A stretch of DNA of 64,000 nt from Stramonita haemastoma (Eukaryota > Mollusca > Gastropoda > Neogastropoda > Muricidae), in NCBI GenBank assembly GCA_030674155.1, contig CM060325.1, positions 13,075,995-13,139,994 of the forward strand, given 5' to 3'. This document shows, in pieces, positions 23,549-32,500 of the stretch; the first letter of the stretch is position 1, and each line of letters opens with the position of its first letter. Under the pieces are notes generated by a model that did not search any database, was not told the DNA's origin, and saw only the letters and a list, made by a program, of their open reading frames with translations. A program made the position numbers and the translations under genes.

Positions 23549-26500
23549 CACTCTCTGGTGAAGATTTAAGAAGATCCTATGCCTTTCTCATTTTATTTTT
23601 AATCTGATTTCGGAGTGGACTCACCATGACAGTTTGCATGGCCAGAAAACAAGTGCTGTGTATGTGTGTGCTCTGCTGCTGTCCAGTACAGCACCAGAGC
23701 GGAAGTCGTGTTCGGTACGATATAACTTCAGAGCGAGTCTTGATGTAACTTCAGAACAAGTCACTTTGCCGTTTTAACGATCAACTGATTTTTCGAAGAT
23801 GCGAGAAATTTTACTGTTCCATGATTTTCCAAGAAATCAGCGCTTCTATAAATGAAGAGCCGTGGTTTGCTATGTTCCGACCGCATTCCAATTTTCGACA
23901 CCACTTGCGAATGAAAAGTTCAACTTTCACTAGCGAGTAGCCTGATGCGAGAGACGTAGCGCAGGTTTCAAACCTTACTCAAGTCAAGTCAAAATGATCT
24001 TTATTGAGGGTAAAAGATTAAGTTTACACAACTTTTTTTCATCCTGCCCTCACAAAAAAATCAAGAAAATTGACTTCTAAAACAATCAAAGACAAATATC
24101 AACCGTGGTTGAAACTAAAATAAATGAAGATTTTCATCCAAACAGAATCTTACAAAATAACACTGAAGACAGTAACATAAACTCCAGTCATACAGACAAA
24201 ATAATGGAAAACGAACGGCCAATTTTGCTGCTTATGCATCTATATCCGCATCTATATCCGCAACTGTACCTCTTTTAGCCCCATCCTGGCCTGTTAGCGT
24301 CATTTTGCATTCACTCCGCGTCTTTCTTTGCTTATAAGTGTAGGCTATCAGTTTGGTCTGTTTCTCCGCGAATTTACACCACTTTCCGCCATTTTGTTTT
24401 GAAGATACTGTTGTGCGCATGCGTCATCAGGGGAGATAAGTAACTGAACGATAGGGCCTAGCAGACGATGTAACGCGAGATGATCGGCATCGCTGAACGA
24501 TAGAAGACGACGTTTTCGATTTCCGGATTTTTCGTTGACAAAAATCGGATTTTGATAAATAAAATCGTATTTCCGTATTTTACAACTTTTTCCGGAACAA
24601 ATACGGAAAAATACGGAAGGTGCACAGGTCTGGAATTAATTAATTTTGTTTGTTTGTTTGTTTTTTAAATAAAAGCATATGTCTCTGTGATATTTTTTCA
24701 GTGGTAGAGGTGAAGCCCGTGACAATGTACAAGGATTCATGTGTGGTTTTTTAGCACATCATCCAACTGGTTTAAAATAACGGCTTCAAACTTGGCAGAG
24801 TTTTTTTTGTGGTGTTTTTTTTTTCACAAACTTTGCAGAGTTGTTTCTTTCAGTGTACCAAACATATGTGCAAAATTTCATTGAAATATCTTCGAGTATT
24901 TCCTAAAAAAACCCACAAAAATTGGTCAAAAGGGATGCCATGGTCCTCCTCAATTTCTTACATTGAAAAAACATCAATGTGCTAAAATCTTCACATTCCA
25001 CAACTTCTTTTAAAAGGGGGAATTTTTTTCCCCTTAAAATGAATCAACATCAAGCAATAACAAACAATCTGAGAGATTGTTTTCCTCAAACTAAAAGCAA
25101 GCAATCAAGCAAAAAAAGTGATAAACTCCTCCAGCAGCTGGCAAGATGTCAAACCTATCTGGGGGACGGGATAGCCTAGTGGTCAGAACATTGCACTCGC
25201 AATCTGACGACCTGGGTTTGATTCCCATTTGAGGGGATTTTTCCGGAGTTAACGTCAGTGCTGACTCCACTCTCCCAAAAAGTCCTTCAGATGAGACTGT
25301 AAACCGAGGCCCTGTGTGTGAACGCATGCAGAACATATTGCGCACACATTAAATCCTGTTCTGCTTTTCAAAAGAGTAGGCCATTGTGTGCCGGTGGGAA
25401 CAGATGACAAGATTTACAAAACTGCATGCACACGGGGACTGGATGTAAAAAAAGCACATGAGTGCTTATTCCATTATCCTCAATATAAAAAAATAAAAAT
25501 AAAATAAAAAATACCTGTCATCCCGGGGAGGGAAGGCCTGCCCTCCACGCCCCATACCAATGTCTGGTGCAGAGCCTCCCCCTCGGTCTCTCCCCTTATC
25601 CCCCCCTCCTCCTCCTTTCTGACCATCGTCATTGTCCTTCCTTCCCTCCCCTGCCATATTGCACTCTGCCCACAATAACAATCACAGTAAACACGAGGCA
25701 CGAGCACATTCATGATAATGTCACTTTCTTTTTAAATTGATCATCAAATGTGTATTTTAGTAATTAATAAATTGACAAAATGCTGAATACAATTTTTTTT
25801 TTAAATGTAAAAGCACATCCCCCCAAAAAACAACATATTAACACTTAATACATGGGTTATATGTATGCAAAAAAAAAAAAAAAAAAAAAGCTCTATCATT
25901 ATCTTTAACTCTCTTCTGACACATTACTAACATTCATGACTTCTGTTTTTTCTTAGCACACAGAATTGACAGAGACATAATACATCCTGTATGTATATGT
26001 ATATGGCGCTGCTCACGTGGCGACACTTTCTACTGACAGGCAATATTTTTATCTTGTTTTCACTATTTTGTGTGTTGTATCAGCTCCAAGTTCAGCAGAG
26101 TTGTGTGTGAAGTGTTCGTACTTACTTCTACAATGTTGGGGAGAACTGCATTTACCCTGTTAGTTTGCTTCTTCATTTTATCAGCTGAGTGTGTTCGAGG
26201 TACGCCGAATGGCAGTCAAGGCAAGTCATACACTCGTGAATTTCTGCTGAGCCTGAGGGAATCGGCCAGTGCATTAGCTGAGGGTCAGGACTGCTACTTT
26301 CCCTTCGAAATTCTGCCATCAACAGCCAGGCCTAAAGATGACGAATCTCGGAAAGACACCAGGCCTAAGAAAAGAAGACGAGGAAAGAAAGGTGGGGTGA
26401 GACAAAGACTTAAAAATTTAAATAATCAGAGAACTCCGCTACCAACGGTGCTACTATCCAATGTACAATCTCTACGCCCCAAAATAGACGAACTGCAAGC

Positions 26501-29120
26501 CAGCGTGAACCACATGCACGAGTACAAGAAGGCCGGTCTGCTTGCCTTTACTGAAACGTGGCTTAGTGACTCAGTCCCTAGCCAGGAGCTTCGCATTGAC
26601 GGTTTTGGTCAGCCCATTCGACTGGACAGAGACACACACGTGACCAGGAAGGAGGGGTGGCGGTGTGTGCTTCTACGTCTATGAGAGTTGGTGCCGCGAG
26701 GTTATAATTAGATTGACGCTGTCTGTGGAGGACATTGAGCTGCTCTCTATTTCGCTACGGCCCTTTTATCTACCACGGGAATTCCCACAACTATTTTTTA
26801 CTTAAGTCTACATCCACCCCAAAGCAAAAGTGGCCAGAGCAACAGAATACATTTTAGATCACCTCCATAAGCTTGATTCTTTATCCCCTGATGCCCCAAA
26901 GTTTATCCTGGGTGATTTTAATAGTTGTTCTCTTAGTAAAACATTGAAGAACTATGAACAGTACGTGACCTGCCCCACGCGCTGTAATAAAGATTCTGGA
27001 TTTGTGCTATAGGACTGTAGCAGGCGCGTACAAATCATTGCCTATGCCTCCCCTGGGATCATCCGACCACAACTGCATTTTACTAGCACCCATGTACCAG
27101 TCAGTGTTTCAGCGCCTCCAGCCCATAGTCAAGACCACAAAGAAATGGACTGCTGATAGTATAGCTACATTGCAAGGCTGCTTTGATTGCACTGACTGGG
27201 ATATGTTTTATAACGTGTGTTCTGATCTGAATGAGCTTACTGATGTTATTTCTAGTTATATTTCATTTTGTGTCAGTTGTGTTATTCCAACAAAGGAGAT
27301 AACTATTTACCCCAATAACAAGCCTTGGGTTACGAAAGACCTGAAACGGGTATTAAACAAAAAGAAAGTAGTATTTTATACAGGCACAGAAGAACAAAAG
27401 AAACAAATAAATAAAGAAGTCAAAGCTGCTATTTCACAGGCAAGACGGGAGTATAAATGTAAGATAGAAAATAAGTTTGCTGGGAACAATTTTCGGGCTG
27501 CATGGCAGGGCCATCAAAAATATGTCAGCAGTAAACATGACAGCTGCACCACATAGGTCAAAGATCAGTCTGCAGGGGGTATGTGATAACAACTTACCTG
27601 ACCATTTAAACGCATTTTTCACTCACTTTGAAAAGCATGATTTTTCAGAGGAAATAAATGGCCTGAAAGAATCTCTGCTTTTTGAGAATGGCGTCATTGT
27701 TGATGAAGAAGTTATCTACAAGCACTTCAAGGCAATAAACATTAACAAATCTCCTGGGCCAGATGGTATATGCGGTAGAACCCTTAAGTTCTGTGCCACT
27801 GAGCTTGCAAGTGTCTTTCAGCACCTGTTCCAGACCTCGCTGGACACTTGCCAGATACCAGTTATTTGGAAGACTTCCAATGTTATACCTCTTCCAAAGA
27901 AACCCAATCCTACTCGGCCTAATGATTTCAGACCTGTAGCTCTCACATCACTGGTGATGAAAACATTAGAAAAGATCATAAAATCTCTTTCTTTCTGTTA
28001 CAGAGAAAAACCTTGACCCATTACAATTTGCGTACAGATCTAGAAGGGGTGTCGAAGATGCCAAATTATTCATTTTGAACAAGCTGTACAATCACTTGGA
28101 AACACCTGATTCTCATGCCAGAATATTGTTTGCTGACTTAAGCTCAGCTTTCAATACAATGCAGCCTCATATTCTGGTTAACAAAATACTTTCAAAATTT
28201 TATGTAGACAATCAACTTATACGTTGGCTGATTGAATTTTTAACTGACAGGCCACAGCTGTTTTTGCCAACAAAATACCTTCATCAGTTGATATACCTAC
28301 ACTGGTTCCCCACAGGGCTGCGTCCTCTCGCCACTTCTTTACATTCTATACACAGATGATTGTAGAAGCAGCCATGAAAACTCATTTCTGGTAAATTTGC
28401 GGACGACAGTGCTCTTCTGTCTCTCTTATCTGGATCAGTCCTAGACCATGGTCCAGCCCTTACCGAGTTCGTAGATTGGTGTGATGAGGCCTATCTGGAG
28501 CTAAATGTTTCTAAAACTAAAGACCTTCCTATTGATTTCAGAAGATCGGAGCACACTTCTGAGAATACCATCATCCATAATAAAAGAAGTTGAAAACGTT
28601 TTGAAATACAAATATCTGGGAACTGTTTTTGACCACAAGCTAAATTGGGATGCTAACACTGATGCCATTGTCAAAAAGGGGCAACAACGTGTGTATTTTC
28701 TGAGGAAGCTTAACTCATTTTTTGTCGACAAAAAGATTCTTTCTTTGTTCTACAAGTCTTATATAGAGAGCGTTTTAAGTTTTGCTTTCATTTGCTGGTA
28801 CAATAACCTTAGCATTAAGAACAAGAATGGTCTTCAAGAATTGTGAAATCTGCTCTAAAATTATCAGAGAAGAACAAAGAGACCTCAGGTCGTTTGTAAT
28901 CAGCAGCTTGTACGTAAAGCAAGAGCCATTTTGGCCGATTCCTCCCACGCTCTGTTTTCAGAATTTCAATTGTTGCCTTCAGGACGTCGTTTTCAATGCC
29001 ACAACAGCAAAACAAACAGAAAAAGGAATTCCTTTGTGCCAGTAGCTATCCGAGTTCTAAACTCATAATAACACTGACTGAGGTTGTTGTTTTTGTTTTT
29101 GTTTGTTTTGTTTGTTTGCT

Positions 29121-29201
<81 letters not shown>

Positions 29202-29502
29202 GCTTCTCTGAATTACTTACCTGCCACTGTTATGTATGTAGCCAATGCATACAGGCGTGCACATACATGCATATGTACCCATAAAATAAGTATGTCTTAT
29301 TTTTGGCTTTATTGATTTTTTTTTAATTGCTTGTAAATTCACATGTCTTTCTACCAATTATGTGCGTGTGTGTGGGGGGGGGGGGGGGGGGGACGGGTGG
29401 GTGTGGATGGTGTGTATGGATAGGGGGGGGGAGTCGTGTGTGTATGTGTGAGTGTGGGGGCGAGTGGGTGTGGATTGTATGGGGAGGGGGGGAGGGGGTG
29501 TG

Positions 29503-29557
<55 letters not shown>

Positions 29558-32500
29558 GTGTGTGTGGTGTGCGTGCATGCATGTATATGTGCGGGTGTGA
29601 ACGCGTGCGTATAATGTGTAAATAATGGTGATCATATGTCTTTTCTAGTCAATGGTTTTTAAGAACATTGTATCTAAACATTGGGTGTGTGTATGCGTGT
29701 GTTTGCGTGTGTGTGAGTGCGCGCGCGGTGGAGTGGAGTGTTTGTGACATTTTATTTGAAGTTTATAATGTTTGAACAAATAAGAAATGTAGCTCCTTCG
29801 TGTGTTTGATTATGATTTGTATCAATATGCCTGTCAGTAGTTGTAATTGCCCTTCAGGGATGATTAAAGTGTTTTTGACTTGACTTTGACTTGACTTTCC
29901 TTCTTCTTTGAGTTTAGATACATTTTCTCTGGTAAAGTATTGAGTCAGTGAATAATTCCAGACTTCAGGCTCTGTGTTGTCTGTTATATGAGAAGAAACT
30001 CTAGTCTAGAAACAGATGGACAGAAAGAAGAGCCTCCAGAGAGGTGGCTTTTAACATCTGATACCATACTGTGGCATGTCAAAGTCATTTCGGACGAGAC
30101 TCGAAACCGAGCCCCGTGTGCGAATGCACGCAGAACATCTTGCGCACACGTTAAAATCCCGTTCCGCCTTTCGGAAGAGCAGGCCATCGTGTGCCGGTAG
30201 GAATGGATGACAAAATTATAACAAACCAGCATGCACACAGGTGTCATGTTTAGACACCATCCCTGAGGAAAAGTCGGGGAGTTGGGAGTCCCAGGGCAGC
30301 TCGGGGCTGTAGGTATATGGCAACGTTCTGGTGGCTCCTGCGACGGTACTGGAACCATTCGTATTGGTCATTGCCTTTCCAATGGATCATTCCAGTGCCG
30401 TGGAGAGGGGGGGTCTGCTGCATGGGTAACAGCTTGCCCTCCATGCATACAGGCCCAGGCTTTGAGCTCTATAGACTACAGCCCAACACCATAGTCTTCC
30501 GAGACTGATGGGTGCCTACTACTACTACTGGAAGGATAAGGCCACAATCAGTCCATGTTCTCTGGGTGCCCTCTCCTGCCTTCTTTCCCCTGCCTAGACC
30601 CAATGTTGAACCTGTTCTTAATTAAACAGCTTTATGGACAGATGCTTTCTAATTGGATTAAGAAGACTTCTCACATCTTGATCCTAATTTCCCCTCCTAA
30701 AACTACACATTACTTACAACTTAGCTGTTGTGGCATGGAAGATATTTAACAGCCAACTTGCAATGAAAACTTTACTAAAAATAAGGTTGCCTTTAAACAG
30801 AAGTAAAAGTTGGCTTGTTTCATGATCCCTCTGTGTTTGTGTTTCTTTCAAAAATGTTCAGAGCATCAAGAAATCGGAACTGTTACCTGTCTGTTAAAAG
30901 TTAAATGAAAAAAAAGAAATAGCATAAAAATTCCTTCTACAGATTACCATTTAATCAAACATAATGCATAGCAACCTGTGAAGAACAGCATGAAACTTCA
31001 AATTAATGTATCATTTTTTCCCCCATACAAAAATGTAATATCAGAAATCTGAGCATCAAAACTGAAAGTTACCAAGAACCAGTTTATGTGAAATAATACT
31101 GCCTTTAAACAAACAGCATCAAAACTGAAAATGATGGATCACCAGTTAATATAAAATACTACAACACAAACTTGGAAATATCATCAAATTATTTAGAAAC
31201 CAAACCTTATGATCATTACATTCAGCAGGTCTTTTATTACTTATGAGAACTGATCACTACACCCATTATCAAAAAGCCACGATGGACAAGACACACCAAT
31301 GATAATGACATGGTTAACAATATATATAACCATACTCACTCAGGGACTTTCCATGAAATATTGTCCCAGTTTCAGCTTCAATAGGCTCTCCTGGCATCTT
31401 CCTCCAAGGCAAATTGAACAAAGCCATAACCGTTGTGATGCACTAAAATATCTGCAGAAATAAGTCATTTCAATATCAGATCAATGTTAAAATGTTGAAT
31501 TCCATCAGTTTTAACCAGTGGCAAATTGCTTGAGACAACCATGACATAAAAAAACAACCACATGATATACACAGACGTTCAAATACACTCCCTACATTCA
31601 TAATCAAGGGTACATGACCAGGTATCAAAATAAATATTGAACAGTATCATTAAAACACATACTTGATACTAAGATATCTAGCGACCTGTATAGCCTTTCT
31701 ATAACATCTTTACCAAACAGTAGGTTTTCAAATGAAAGATATTTTTTCGCCAATAAATTCTTGGGTACTCACACAGTCCCTCACATCTATAATCTGTGGT
31801 AAGTTCAAGATACAAAATAACCAGTACGTTCGATTTGCATTATATTAATATGCCATACAAATGTCTGTATAGATACTTCACAAACAAAAAAATATACAAT
31901 GTCAATTACTGCTAAGTTAATAGAGAGGAGAGGGAAAAAAACACAAAGCAAACACCCAAATAAACTGTCGCATACACAAAATCTCACCATTGATAAACCT
32001 TGGAGCTCTAGCCAGGGAACAAACAAACAAACCAAAAAAAAACCCACCAATTTTTTTTTAAAATCCAAACTGGATGTTTTGTCATTGTTGTTGTTGTTTC
32101 AAATGTCCATAACTTTCAGCACAGCAAAGTTCAAAGGCAACATTTGAGCTGACACTGTGACAGTGAAAAGTCAAATACCAAATAAAATCAACTTGATGAT
32201 CAATCTCATTTGAAAATAAGAGTTAATAATAATAATAATACATTAAATTTATATAGCACTAAATCTTGTAACGCAAACAAATCAAAGCGCTTGCATTCAA
32301 ATCAGTCACACACGTTGAAGACAAATAAACAATAATATCAAAAGAAACAGAAAAAAAGAAAATGTTAAAAGTGGACAAGATTTTAACACCAGGAAGACAC
32401 CTGAAAATGGATGACAAACCTGTATAACAATAAAGTAATGCTCTTCGAAACTAGCAGTAAATGAGTAATCTATTCCCCTGCCCTACCACCCCCCCCCCCC

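Larger units (their letters stand above)
22816..24632. mobile_element. hAT-like DNA transposon, non-autonomous
   Basis: The ends CAGACCTGTGCACC (22816-22829) and GGTGCACAGGTCTG (24619-24632) are perfect 14-bp inverted repeats of the CAG...CTG type. GAATTA flanks both ends (22810-22815 and 24633-24638). hAT elements normally make 8-bp duplications, so 6 bp is short or partly decayed. No transposase is recognisable. Cargo includes a GC-rich hairpin block, GT/GA tracts and a LINE 3' end in minus orientation. Confidence 0.65.
26000..29893 (+). mobile_element. CR1/Rex-like non-LTR retrotransposon, degenerate
   Basis: An apurinic-type endonuclease region (LSNVQSLRPKIDELQ, FTETWLSDS, ILGDFNS, SSDHNCIL) is followed by reverse transcriptase (PLPKKPNPTRPNDFRPVALT, LFADLSSAFNT, FADDSALLS, KYLGTVFDHKLNWD). 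Frameshifts and stops split it into at least five ORFs, so it is inactive. The 3' end reads GGGATGATTAAAGTG then TGACTTGACT repeats. It lies in the NCOA5 intron in antisense orientation. The 5' boundary is approximate. The clade is inferred from motif style (SSAFNT, RGVEDA). Confidence 0.85.

Noticed and set aside
4794..31451. Programmed ribosomal frameshifting as an explanation for the NCOA5 frame breaks
   Set aside because: Five or more sites with both insertions and deletions, without slippery-site structure, are far better explained by indel error or decay.
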